From Glutamicibacter sp. B1 (lineage in GTDB: Bacteria > Actinomycetota > Actinomycetes > Actinomycetales > Micrococcaceae), in NCBI RefSeq assembly GCF_039602135.1, contig NZ_CP125942.1, positions 1,178,001 through 1,242,000 of the forward strand: a stretch of 64,000 nucleotides of DNA, read 5' to 3'. The first letter of the stretch is position 1. Each line of letters starts with the position of its first letter. This document shows, one piece after another, positions 36,983 through 44,538 of this stretch. The notes under the pieces are model-generated. The model was given only the letters and a program-made list of their open reading frames with translations, was not told where the DNA came from and did not search any database. Made by a program: the position numbers and the translations under genes.

Positions 36983-37384
36983 TTAGGCGATATGTTCGCT
37001 GGGTGGCCAGAGTTCCTGGAGCTGATCGCCATCAAGCGTGGCCAACCGGTCCAAGACAACCTGTTCTATAACGTTGAGTTCCTCAGCCATCTCTGCTGGA
37101 CAAGTGGCCCAACCGGCGACGCGACGCAAATCCTCGTAAGGAATAAGAAACCGCGCAACTTCCAACCGGAGCTGCCGCTCGACAGTCGGAGGCTGGCATG
37201 TTGTGTGGCCAGCGACCAGATGGAAGATTTCATGTGCGAGTACACAACGCTTCTCAGTTGACGAGAGTGACGGATCAATCCAAATATGTTGACCGTCAGT
37301 TCCTGCCAAGCCACTTGAAGGTGGCTTGGTCCAGACGACGACCGTGTGCGCGAGTTCGCGCAGTTTTCCCCATACGTTCTGCAT
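36983..37384 (-). CDS. ImmA/IrrE-type metallopeptidase
   Basis: 133 residues with the zinc motif HEIFHLVAGH and the downstream VERQLRLEVARFLIP that supplies the third ligand. ImmA-type proteases cleave phage repressors in response to damage or signals and so induce excision. Here it sits in the same leftward run as the repressor. The ATG at 37384 has no ribosome site but is preceded after one base by a 20-bp palindrome with TATATT, so a leaderless transcript is possible. Confidence 0.88.
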   Translation of the reverse strand: MQNVWGKLRELAHTVVVWTKPPSSGLAGTDGQHIWIDPSLSSTEKRCVLAHEIFHLVAGHTTCQPPTVERQLRLEVARFLIPYEDLRRVAGWATCPAEMAEELNVIEQVVLDRLATLDGDQLQELWPPSEHIA

Positions 37385-37385
37385 G

Positions 37386-37405
37386 ATTCGAATATATATT
37401 CGAAT
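37386..37405. promoter_or_regulatory. 20-bp perfect palindrome at the metallopeptidase start
   Basis: ATTCGAATATATATTCGAAT is identical to its reverse complement. Its AT core gives a -10-like TATATT on the minus strand about 10 bases before the ATG. A related ATTCGATATTC lies before the integrase gene (about 36908-36918). Confidence 0.5.
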
Positions 37406-37439
37406 TGGCGCAGGTGTCGAAAACTGACAAGACGGTGAC

Positions 37440-37991
37440 TTAAGAAGAGGTTCCGTCCAAGTCAGTACGTACCTTGTTGATCATGACGTAGTTCTTGTAT
37501 AAGCGTGGCAAAGCGATCAGAAATACCATGAATACATAGACGCCACATGCAGTCGCAAGCCAGGCGAATGGTCCTGTTACTGATCCATCACAATCGCTAC
37601 CGAAATTAATTGCCAATATTAAGAAGGCCGCTGCGAGCGCTGATACATATGACGCGGCAAGAAGGTGAGTTGCACTCTCGTCTAGAGCATCCCTGTCTAC
37701 AGATTCGGACAACCGGTACTTGGCTGCTCTTTCCGTCAGACGATCACGCCAAGACGACAGCTGGGCAAAAGCTGATATCAGCGCGCCGGCAAACAACGCT
37801 GCTCCGGCAAGCAGCGAATTTGGATCCGCAATTGAACCATTGAAGAACCACATGGCGACACCTGCCATGATTGGCGTCAGAAATGTGAGTATCCGCTCGA
37901 TCCATGCCGGCTTCGGGTTTTCGCCCCGATAATCACTTAGCGATTTGTATTGACCCCGAAAAAGAGCTGCAGGTGTAAAACGTTCCAGCAT
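37440..37991 (-). CDS. Four-TM membrane protein of the immunity region (RexB-like in layout)
   Basis: 183 residues with four hydrophobic segments in two pairs (about 35-52, 60-80, 112-132 and 140-165) and short charged ends. No sequence family recognised. It lies 17 bases after a 346-residue soluble protein gene in the leftward lysogenic operon, has AAGGAG before its ATG, and the pair is visibly AT-richer than the rest of the phage. In lambda, RexB is also a four-segment protein next to the repressor, but no sequence similarity is claimed. Confidence 0.7.
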   Translation of the reverse strand: MLERFTPAALFRGQYKSLSDYRGENPKPAWIERILTFLTPIMAGVAMWFFNGSIADPNSLLAGAALFAGALISAFAQLSSWRDRLTERAAKYRLSESVDRDALDESATHLLAASYVSALAAAFLILAINFGSDCDGSVTGPFAWLATACGVYVFMVFLIALPRLYKNYVMINKVRTDLDGTSS

Positions 37992-38008
37992 TACGGGCTC
38001 CTTCTGTG

Positions 38009-39049
38009 TTACAGCTCCAACGGTATCCGATGCGAAGGCGCCAAGTCCCTTAGCTTTGATTCGATCGCTTCGATTAGCGTTTCATTGTCGGGCGATATTC
38101 CCGGTTTTCCGACTGAATAGGTAAATTGGTCCACTACGTCGTCTGGGCCAATGAACTTGGTGGTTCCATCTGGGCCCTCCCAAGTGAACCCGGCCTCATC
38201 GAAATCTGCTGCGTCGACATTCACTTCAACCAGAGTCGCGAGCTGTTGAACGCTATTACCAGATGGATCGATACCCAGGGCTCTCAGATTCTTGGCCTCT
38301 GCTTTCTTGATCCAAAACATACCAAGGGTCTTGGACGCTTTAGCTACGCCTGTTCCCGTAAGACCGTCTTGGCGAACGGTAACTTTCTTAGTGCCAGGAG
38401 TTCCATCCGGCTTAATTTCGTGCTTAATGAGGCTAATGCTGCGAGGTTCGCCCTGGGTTATGAACTTTACCCATTGTTCAGGGTCGGTGATTCGAAAATA
38501 TCGGAATCGCCACCAACCAATCTGCGCGTCTAGCGAGCGCTCTTCATCTTGCTCTTTGCTGCTTACGCCAAGTAACTTCATCAAATTATCGGCTGGGCAT
38601 ATCCTATTTCTGGCTTCGACCGCGAGTATGGCCTTAGTTCCGGAAACGGGGAGATAGAGAAAAGCTCTAAAGGGGTTGGTCGGGGCTTTGCCACTGAGCT
38701 CTGCATCCTCTTCCGCTGATTCTGCCATCGCTAGGTCATGACTTCCTCGACGGCCATAACGAAATTCGAAATCAATACGACTACCGATACTCGCAAACTT
38801 GAGCAATCGAATCGAAGGTTGGGTATCTTCAGATTCCTCAATTTTTGAAGGAACGTCACGATGCCGGTATCGCAGTATGCCAGTCACGGTTACACCTTGG
38901 ATAGATGCGCAAATTCGGCGCAGTGACTCGATGAAAGCAACTTCACTTTCACCCGAACCTAACGTGGCACTACTGAAATCTAAGGGGGATTTCTTATGCT
39001 CACGCAGAAGTTCAACTTCGAAGAGACGGTATCCAAACTGTGTCGCCAA
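38009..39049 (-). CDS. Hypothetical 346-residue protein of the immunity region (candidate exclusion sensor)
   Basis: A soluble, mixed alpha/beta protein with no signal or membrane segment and no motif I recognise. Start TTG at 39049 is four bases after GGAGGA. It is encoded between the repressor and a four-TM protein on the same strand with a 17-base gap to the latter, which suggests a two-component function expressed in the lysogen. AT-richer than its neighbours. Candidate roles are superinfection exclusion or abortive infection, which is inference from context. Confidence 0.7.
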   Translation of the reverse strand: MATQFGYRLFEVELLREHKKSPLDFSSATLGSGESEVAFIESLRRICASIQGVTVTGILRYRHRDVPSKIEESEDTQPSIRLLKFASIGSRIDFEFRYGRRGSHDLAMAESAEEDAELSGKAPTNPFRAFLYLPVSGTKAILAVEARNRICPADNLMKLLGVSSKEQDEERSLDAQIGWWRFRYFRITDPEQWVKFITQGEPRSISLIKHEIKPDGTPGTKKVTVRQDGLTGTGVAKASKTLGMFWIKKAEAKNLRALGIDPSGNSVQQLATLVEVNVDAADFDEAGFTWEGPDGTTKFIGPDDVVDQFTYSVGKPGISPDNETLIEAIESKLRDLAPSHRIPLEL

Positions 39050-39090
39050 TTTTCCTCCAACATGGAAACAGGTGAGATTAATGAATTGTG

Positions 39091-39744
39091 CTACTGCTCA
39101 GGTGATTCTTGGTTTTCTTCTCCACGCTCACCGTGGAGCCTTTCGAACTTTTGACGCTCGGTCTCAAAGGCATGATGCGCTGCCAGTGATTGCTCCGGCC
39201 GGGCGTGGCTCGTAGCATCATCGCCATGGAGTTGTTGCACGCCGTGCTCATCAAGCGCAAGTTCCAGGTCGTCAGGTACACCGGTCTTCTGTCCAGGGCG
39301 AGTGTCACTCGTGGGCGCCACCGCTCGCAGTCGTGGTGCGGTGTCGTTATTAGGCCTGGGGTTGTCGTGTTGTCCAATGCTTCCGCTTCCGGTATCGCGC
39401 ATCGCGGCCGCAAGGCTCAAAATAAGCCGCTGGTCGCGATTGCTTAGGTCGGTCGTGTTGCGGAGCGAATCTTCCAGCGAGGCGGAGGTGGAATCCAGCC
39501 GGACTCCCATGCTTTCAATGGCAGCCATGGCAACGGCCTGCTCGGTTACGCCAAGCACCGATGCGAGCACTTGGATCTGACTCGCCTTGATCGCAATAAC
39601 AGGTTCGATCTTTAGGCGGGAAAAATTCGAGTGCTTCATCGAATGGCCCTTGCGTTCGGCGGCGCGTTCCAGATCGCGGGTTGACCAACCTTCACGGTCC
39701 TGTGCGGCCTGGATCAGCTTGCCTAGCGGGTGCAATTCGTTCAC
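39091..39744 (-). CDS. Putative immunity repressor (HTH, XRE-like)
   Basis: 217 residues. The N-terminal 75 residues form a helix-turn-helix domain (LGKLIQAAQDREGWSTRDLE, then ASVLGVTEQAVAMAAIES). The rest is charged and low in hydrophobics, like a flexible oligomerisation or protease-target tail. Start is GTG at 39744. The position, facing a Cro-like gene across repeated operators and followed by exclusion-type genes, ImmA and integrase, supports the role of lysogenic repressor. Confidence 0.75.
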   Translation of the reverse strand: MNELHPLGKLIQAAQDREGWSTRDLERAAERKGHSMKHSNFSRLKIEPVIAIKASQIQVLASVLGVTEQAVAMAAIESMGVRLDSTSASLEDSLRNTTDLSNRDQRLILSLAAAMRDTGSGSIGQHDNPRPNNDTAPRLRAVAPTSDTRPGQKTGVPDDLELALDEHGVQQLHGDDATSHARPEQSLAAHHAFETERQKFERLHGERGEENQESPEQ

Positions 39745-39767
39745 GGCATCAGTCTTTCTGGATCACT

Positions 39768-39932
39768 CGGACACTGGCAAACCGCGCGGACACTCGCTGT
39801 AAGCACTTCGTGGACACTAAGAACTCTAGCTTTTTCTTGACGAATATGCCCGATTCCACGCGGAATAAGGGGGAAAGTGAAAAAAGAGGGTGGACACTAG
39901 GCGGGACTTAATGTAATGATTTACTGGACACT
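39768..39932 (+). repeat. Operator array: five copies of (C/T)GGACACT
   Basis: Copies at 39768, 39787, 39811, 39891 and 39925, all in the same orientation, in the divergent intergenic region between repressor and Cro-like gene. Spacings are 19, 24, 80 and 34. The copy at 39891 overlaps the -35 box and the one at 39925 the presumed start of the rightward promoter, and three lie just before the repressor. Confidence 0.75.
39891..39919 (+). promoter_or_regulatory. Rightward early promoter (PR)
   Basis: TGGACA and TAATGA are separated by exactly 17 bases, and both match sigma-70 consensus well. The start site would fall near 39926, inside an operator repeat, so the repressor could block it. Confidence 0.65.
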
Positions 39933-39951
39933 TGGAAGAAAGGCGATTACA

Positions 39952-40257
39952 GTGAAGGTTGTAAAGTTCCCGAGTCCGTTAGGAGATCTCTGGATGAAAC
40001 TCAAGGACAGGAAGAAGCTCCTGACCATCATGGAGATTCAGGAGGTATCGCGCAGAGAGCTGGCCCGAGTGGCCGGGTGGCACTCGCATAGCTATATGAA
40101 CCGCCTCTGCAATGGCGATGTGGATACTCTGCAGCCAGAGCCAGCCCTTCGAATCGCCAAATTCCTCGGCGTCGGAGTGGACGATCTTTTCTTGACCAAA
40201 GTGGAAGAAAAGATCGAACACTCGGACATGAAAATCGGACGAAAGAAAGTAGCATGA
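39952..40257 (+). CDS. Cro-like / XRE helix-turn-helix protein
   Basis: 101 residues with an XRE domain (VSRRELARVAGWHSHSYMNR, then ALRIAKFLGVGVDDLF). It is the first rightward early gene. I chose GTG 39952 with AAAGG nine bases upstream, since ATG 39916 would put the operator inside the gene. The role could be Cro-type repressor of the lysogenic promoter or an excise/early regulator. Confidence 0.75.
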   Translation: MKVVKFPSPLGDLWMKLKDRKKLLTIMEIQEVSRRELARVAGWHSHSYMNRLCNGDVDTLQPEPALRIAKFLGVGVDDLFLTKVEEKIEHSDMKIGRKKVA

Positions 40258-40421
40258 CCACCACCGAGGCCAAGAACAACCTCCAAGCCCAGCTTGATGC
40301 CCAGGCGCTCGCCGAGACGGTGACCGTCGATCGCAAGGACCTGGAGCGCGTGCTGCAGTGCATCGACGACGTGCAGGCATGGGCCAGGAGCTTTCCGCAG
40401 CCATCAGGCGGTGCCGTATGA
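40254..40421 (+). CDS. Small early phage protein, 55 residues
   Basis: Begins at the ATGA overlap with the Cro-like gene stop and ends at an ATGA overlap with the next gene. The product MTTTEAKNNLQAQLDAQALA... is Gln/Ala/Asp-rich and helical. No function known. The double overlap supports that it is real. Confidence 0.65.
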   Translation: MTTTEAKNNLQAQLDAQALAETVTVDRKDLERVLQCIDDVQAWARSFPQPSGGAV

Positions 40422-41113
40422 GCCGGAACAGGGAAGAGCACGATCAGGCTTATGGGGCCCTTCGCGCTGCTGGGGTCGATTTCTACGATGCTCGTCAACT
40501 AGTCGGTTCAGCAGCAGTGGACATCGCCGAACAGGTGGTCACCTCCGGCACCGTCGACCAGACCGCAATCGATGTTTACAGGAAGGCGAAAGAACTGGCC
40601 GAGCAGAAGGAAGCTGCGGCCGCTGAGGCACGGGAATACTATGCCCGGGCCTACCGGATCATGATCGAGCAGGAAAAGGAAGTGCCCCCAGCAGGCGCAT
40701 CTGCTGAGGGCGAGTCGAAATTAGAGATTGCCGAGTGCCGAGTCGCTAACGATGAGCGAATGCTTGTCACCAGGTTCGCCCTTGATTCCGAACGGGATGC
40801 CGGGTCCCAGCAGAAGGCAAAGCGGCCCGTCAGCTCCGTGGATATTCATCCAGAAGGTCTCGCCACTATTGACCTTCTGAACAATGGCGGCCAGCGTATC
40901 CGCGTTGATGGACGAGTCAGCATTGGTGATGACTTGCCCGCCGTAAATGATTGTCGCCATGATTCTTCCCTCTCAGTAGATGGTGCGCCATGTGGCGCGG
41001 TTGGTGGAACTTCCGAGTCTACCGAGAGGGGCCTAACTCCGGTTGTCCCGGAAATGAAAGAGCACCCAGCAGCGGCAACTGCTGGGTGCGATGAAACCAA
41101 AAACCAACGGTAA
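40418..41113 (+). CDS. Early phage protein, helical N-terminus; 3' half overlaps an antisense gene
   Basis: 231 residues if read to the stop. The first about 90 residues look like a normal coiled helical protein (DQAYGALRAAGVDFYDARQL, Ala/Glu-rich). The C-terminal 140 residues are unstructured-looking and lie opposite a more protein-like minus-strand ORF (40721-40960) and across a strong hairpin (41062-41089). The ATG at 40418 overlaps the previous stop. The 3' part may be an accidental extension after insertion of the antisense gene. Confidence 0.5.
   Translation: MSRNREEHDQAYGALRAAGVDFYDARQLVGSAAVDIAEQVVTSGTVDQTAIDVYRKAKELAEQKEAAAAEAREYYARAYRIMIEQEKEVPPAGASAEGESKLEIAECRVANDERMLVTRFALDSERDAGSQQKAKRPVSSVDIHPEGLATIDLLNNGGQRIRVDGRVSIGDDLPAVNDCRHDSSLSVDGAPCGAVGGTSESTERGLTPVVPEMKEHPAAATAGCDETKNQR
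40721..40960 (-). CDS. Antisense small gene, 79 residues (moron-like)
   Basis: On the strand opposite to all other genes of the right arm. Its ATG is preceded by GAGAGGGAAG at ideal distance. The product MATIIYGGQVITNADSSINA... with SGETFWMNIHGADGP and LLLGPGIPFGI has the composition of a folded protein, better than the plus-strand reading. No family recognised. A separately transcribed gene inserted in the early operon, expressed in the lysogen, would fit. Confidence 0.6.
   Translation of the reverse strand: MATIIYGGQVITNADSSINADTLAAIVQKVNSGETFWMNIHGADGPLCLLLGPGIPFGIKGEPGDKHSLIVSDSALGNL
41062..41089. terminator. Stem-loop in the early operon
   Basis: GCACCCAGCAG pairs perfectly with CTGCTGGGTGC around CGGCAA. 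On the plus strand no T run follows; on the minus strand TCTTTCATTTCC does. It lies upstream of the antisense gene and at the end of the 40418 frame. Confidence 0.5.
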
Positions 41114-41129
41114 GAAAGGCGTGATTTCA

Positions 41130-41264
41130 ATGTCCAGTGTATCGAACACTGCTGAGAACTCGCAGGCGGAGCCGCGGCCTTCGCGGGAGCAGTGCCTGCG
41201 GGAAGCTGCTGGTGTCTATGCCAGCTGGCGCGCAGAGTCCAACGCGCAGGCGGTCGCGGCGTGA
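41130..41264 (+). CDS. Small phage protein, 44 residues
   Basis: ATG 41130 is ten bases behind AAGAAAGG, and the stop overlaps the next GTG (GTGA). The peptide begins MSSVSNTAENSQAEPRPS and contains EQCLREAAGVYASWRAES. Function unknown. Confidence 0.55.
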   Translation: MSSVSNTAENSQAEPRPSREQCLREAAGVYASWRAESNAQAVAA

Positions 41265-41566
41265 GCAAGATTGAAGGCAGAGTCCTGATCATCCCGAGAG
41301 GGCAGCACGAGCACTCGGCGAAGCTGACCGCTTTCTGGGATTCTGATTCGAAGGCGGACCGTGCCCGTCAGGTCAAGAAGGCCGCGATGGCTTGGGCCCG
41401 CGACAAGTACCGGGGAAACGCCGTGTATGTCGATACGTCATCCATTTCCAAGGAAGGCGACGATGGCGTCGGCGTGCTGTTCGTGAACGGCATCGAGTAC
41501 GCGAAGGTCACCAGCTACGTGTACGTCCCGAAGCCGGTTGATGTCGCTTCGCTTTTCGAGGGGTGA
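41261..41566 (+). CDS. Hypothetical phage protein, 101 residues
   Basis: Start GTG at 41261 (GTGA overlap). Contains GRVLIIPRGQHEHSAKLTAF and NGIEYAKVTSYVYVPKP; alpha/beta, no signal peptide, no known domain. Early operon member between small genes. Confidence 0.65.
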   Translation: MSKIEGRVLIIPRGQHEHSAKLTAFWDSDSKADRARQVKKAAMAWARDKYRGNAVYVDTSSISKEGDDGVGVLFVNGIEYAKVTSYVYVPKPVDVASLFEG

Positions 41567-41799
41567 GCCTGGTGACTGCTGAAACGATTCTTCTCTTCGC
41601 GGTGCGCCGCATGTTTTGGGTGCACATGCCTGTGGTGGGGCTCCTGCTGCTCGTGTCGTGGCTGTCGGCTCAGTGGCCGACAGGAGTGTCGGCGCTGGCC
41701 GCGTTGGTGGCGTTCGCGTGGGTTGTCCTGGCCTTGGGGGACTGGATAACCGCCGAACTGCGCGCCGACCGCCTCGCCCCATCCGATACTGCGGCCTAA
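41563..41799 (+). CDS. Small phage membrane protein, two TM segments
   Basis: 78 residues from a GTG overlapping the previous stop (GTGA). Hydrophobic stretches at about 22-36 (MPVVGLLLLVSWL) and 43-60 (SALAALVAFAWVVLALG). No function assigned. It could alter the membrane during infection. Confidence 0.65.
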   Translation: MSLVTAETILLFAVRRMFWVHMPVVGLLLLVSWLSAQWPTGVSALAALVAFAWVVLALGDWITAELRADRLAPSDTAA

Positions 41800-41856
41800 C
41801 TTCCGGGCCTTCTTGGCCCAATCACATTCTTTTTCAACACATCTTTGGAGGACTTC

Positions 41857-43359
41857 GTGTCTCAAAATCCAGGGCAGCTGAAGATGCTGCCGATCAATGC
41901 GATTCATCCGGATCCAGACAATCCTCGTACGGACTTGGGCGACATTGACAAGCTGGCCCACGAGCTGAAGTCCGTGGGCCAGATGGAACCGATCAAGGTC
42001 TACCCGCACCCGGAGCGCGAAGGCGACTGGAAGATCCTGGGCGGTCACCGCCGCCACGCGGCCGCGCTGCGTGCCGGCCTGACCGAACTGAACTGCCGTA
42101 TCGTCGAGGTCCCGCAGAATCCGAGACTGGCCCTGTACCTGGACGCCATGTCCACGGGAACCAACCACCTGGCCCTCGACCATTTGGGGCAGTCGCAGGC
42201 GATCCAGGGCATGCTCACCGAGAGCAAGACGGACTCGTGGATCGCGAAGAACTTCCAGATCGACAAGGCCGAGGTGAAGCCGCGCGCTCGGCTGGCCAGC
42301 CAGCCGAAGGTCGCCAAGCTGCACGAACGCGGAACCATTGACCTGCTCACGGCCGCGGACATCCTCGATGTGGAAAGCGAGACCGGCGACGGTTCACTGT
42401 TCGACAGCGTCGTGGAGGACTTGGCAGGCTCCCGCTGGAAGCAGGACCAGCACGATGTAACGAGACTGATCGAGCAGAAGAAGGCGAACGCTAAGCGCAA
42501 CGTGCTGCGCGCCGAACTGACCGGCCAAGGCGCGGTGGAGATCGATTCCGAGAACCGGTACAGCGGCCGCTGGTCCAAGACCGACGCGGTGCTGTCCGTT
42601 GAGGAGCATATCCAGGCAGGCCACCAGTTCGACGTGAGCACCCCGGAGTCGGTCAACTGGTGGGCCAAGACCAAGACGAAGGCCAAGCAGGTTTCTCCGG
42701 AGCGCAAGGCCGAACTGGAACTGGTTCGCAGGCTCAACGGCACGTTGCCGACTTCGAAGGCTGCGCGCCAGCAGTTCGTGGTCTCGAAGATCCATGACAA
42801 GAAGGCGCTCACGGATCTCGATGACCGCCGGATCTTTATCGAAATCATCTTTGCGCTCGACACCTTGACCGAGGAGCGCAAACAGCTGATCGCCTTGGCC
42901 GTCAACCTCCCGATACCTGAGCCGGAAGGCGATGAGAGCGCCTGGGATCCAGCGGTTAAGGAACGCCGCAAACTGTGGGAGATGAAGGCCATCGACCTGG
43001 TGCTCAAGATGACGCTGGGCCAGCAGGTGCGCTTGTACGCGTGGTTGCAGGCCGCGGCCGCCGAGGACATGTCGCACAAGACCAACTTGTACCAGCGGGA
43101 TTCATGGGAGAAATCGGCCCGGTGGAAGCCGATGGCCACTTGGTACAACCAGTTGATCCGCTACTTCGGGTATGTGCCAGACCGAGACGAGGTCGACGCG
43201 ATGCGCTGGGCCTCTGATCAGGACGAGCAGTTCAGCAAGGGCATGAATGTTGATCTGCCGGTGGGCGCCGAAGTGGTGTGCGCGGGCTGTGGCCAGCATC
43301 AGGTGATCGCTGCCGACGCGTCCACCCCGTGCCCGACCTGCGACGGCGGCGACAAGTAA
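41857..43359 (+). CDS. ParB-like nuclease domain protein
   Basis: 500 residues. The N-terminus is a ParB/Srx domain (MLPINAIHPDPDNPRTDLGD, then GGHRRHAAALRAGL with the arginine finger), followed by a ParB-like helical HTH region and a long phage-specific part. A zinc-ribbon-like end (CAGCGQHQ...CPTC) closes the chain. Phage proteins of this type bind DNA and may act in replication, partition or gene control. The start GTG 41857 has GGAGG upstream; an in-frame TTG at 41845 overlaps that site. Confidence 0.82.
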   Translation: MSQNPGQLKMLPINAIHPDPDNPRTDLGDIDKLAHELKSVGQMEPIKVYPHPEREGDWKILGGHRRHAAALRAGLTELNCRIVEVPQNPRLALYLDAMSTGTNHLALDHLGQSQAIQGMLTESKTDSWIAKNFQIDKAEVKPRARLASQPKVAKLHERGTIDLLTAADILDVESETGDGSLFDSVVEDLAGSRWKQDQHDVTRLIEQKKANAKRNVLRAELTGQGAVEIDSENRYSGRWSKTDAVLSVEEHIQAGHQFDVSTPESVNWWAKTKTKAKQVSPERKAELELVRRLNGTLPTSKAARQQFVVSKIHDKKALTDLDDRRIFIEIIFALDTLTEERKQLIALAVNLPIPEPEGDESAWDPAVKERRKLWEMKAIDLVLKMTLGQQVRLYAWLQAAAAEDMSHKTNLYQRDSWEKSARWKPMATWYNQLIRYFGYVPDRDEVDAMRWASDQDEQFSKGMNVDLPVGAEVVCAGCGQHQVIAADASTPCPTCDGGDK

Positions 43360-43402
43360 TGCCGTGGTTCATGGCCAGCGACTGGCTGAGGAGGGCGCCG
43401 CA

Positions 43403-43762
43403 ATGGTGACCCGGCGCATCCCATCGATGATCCAGCAGGCTCCGGACAAGTCCACTGACCCGAACGCCTGGATGGACCAGGCCGCCTGCGCGGACATGGC
43501 CAAGACATGGGACTTCCGCAAGAACGGGGACCCGTTCTACCCGGTCAGCTCCGCGCCGTTCGCCGCGAAGCCAGGCAAGACGATCTGCGCGGGATGCCCA
43601 GTCGTCAGCATCTGCTACGAGCACGGGCAGAGCAATCCGAACAGCCGGCAGTACGGCACCTTCGGCGGACTCAGCCAGGAAGAACGACGCACCCGGTACA
43701 AGCTCAAGCAGCGCGTCGAAGCGAACCAGAGAAGACAAGAGAGAAGGAGGGCAGCATCATGA
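43403..43762 (+). CDS. Phage-encoded WhiB-like protein
   Basis: 119 residues with the four cluster cysteines (AACADM, then ICAGCPVVSICYEHG) and a GTFGGL turn replacing the usual GVWGG, with a basic C-terminus (EERRTRYKLKQR). Mycobacteriophage WhiB proteins act on host transcription, so redirecting the host sigma factor is a plausible role. ATG 43403 follows GAGGAGGG. The stop overlaps the next ATG. Confidence 0.82.
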   Translation: MVTRRIPSMIQQAPDKSTDPNAWMDQAACADMAKTWDFRKNGDPFYPVSSAPFAAKPGKTICAGCPVVSICYEHGQSNPNSRQYGTFGGLSQEERRTRYKLKQRVEANQRRQERRRAAS

Positions 43763-44490
43763 AGTTCCTCGTTGATATGTACTACTTCCGTGCAGCCTTG
43801 GCCTCGGTAAAGACTCACGCATCCAAGGATAAGAAAGACACCGTCGGTAATTCACTGACTTTGTCTCTCCGTCACAACGGGGATCTGCTGGTCTTCGCCG
43901 AGAACGGCCTCACCACCGGAATGGCCCGCGTAGAAGTGGACCAGGACGAGTGGGATGGCGAGCTGGGTGAGTTCAGCATGACTCCGGACATCGCCTCAAC
44001 CGTCATTGCTGCGTTCACGCCGTCCAAGACGGACTGGGAAGTGCAGCTGGAAATCACGGTGACCTTCACCGTTGAACGGCAACCTGAGGAAAAGGACATC
44101 CAGCTCGCGACGATCAACATCCGTCGCCTGGGCCAGCTATTCGGAGGGGACTCGTACCGCGTCACCACTCCGGTGCAGGAACGCAAAGACCTGCAAAAGT
44201 CGTGGCACATGCTGGCGACTTACGTGCAGGCGAAGTCTTCCAAGCTTCCGCCGATCGAGTTCGACAGCAAAACCCTCGGCGCGTTCAAGGCTGCAGAAAC
44301 CGTGTACGGAGTCGGATGCCTGATCGCTGCCGCCGGCGGCGGGCAAATCCTGGTCATGGTCGGATCGCGGTTCATCGGCCTGATGCACGTATCGAAGTTG
44401 GAACTCGACAATACGGCTGACAAGAACTTCAGAACCACCAAACGAGCATGGATCGCTCACGTGCCGATGCACCTGGCCGTCGTCAGCTGA
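43759..44490 (+). CDS. DNA sliding clamp-like protein (DnaN fold suspected)
   Basis: 243 residues. The N-terminal MKFLVDMYYFRAALASVKTH and the strand pattern LTLSLRHNGDLLVFAENGLT recall beta clamps, which phages use to load their replication enzymes. The chain is shorter than the three-domain host DnaN (about 370-390), so two domains are expected. No phage polymerase is in the window. The match is from pattern only. Confidence 0.5.
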   Translation: MKFLVDMYYFRAALASVKTHASKDKKDTVGNSLTLSLRHNGDLLVFAENGLTTGMARVEVDQDEWDGELGEFSMTPDIASTVIAAFTPSKTDWEVQLEITVTFTVERQPEEKDIQLATINIRRLGQLFGGDSYRVTTPVQERKDLQKSWHMLATYVQAKSSKLPPIEFDSKTLGAFKAAETVYGVGCLIAAAGGGQILVMVGSRFIGLMHVSKLELDNTADKNFRTTKRAWIAHVPMHLAVVS

Positions 44491-44538
44491 AACCTTGTCA
44501 AGAAATTAACAAGCCAACCACCTTGTAAGGAGGAACCA

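Noticed and set aside
39768..39932. Operator repeats considered as a short CRISPR array
   Set aside because: Repeat units are 8 bases with uneven spacing and lie between divergent regulator genes; no cas genes.
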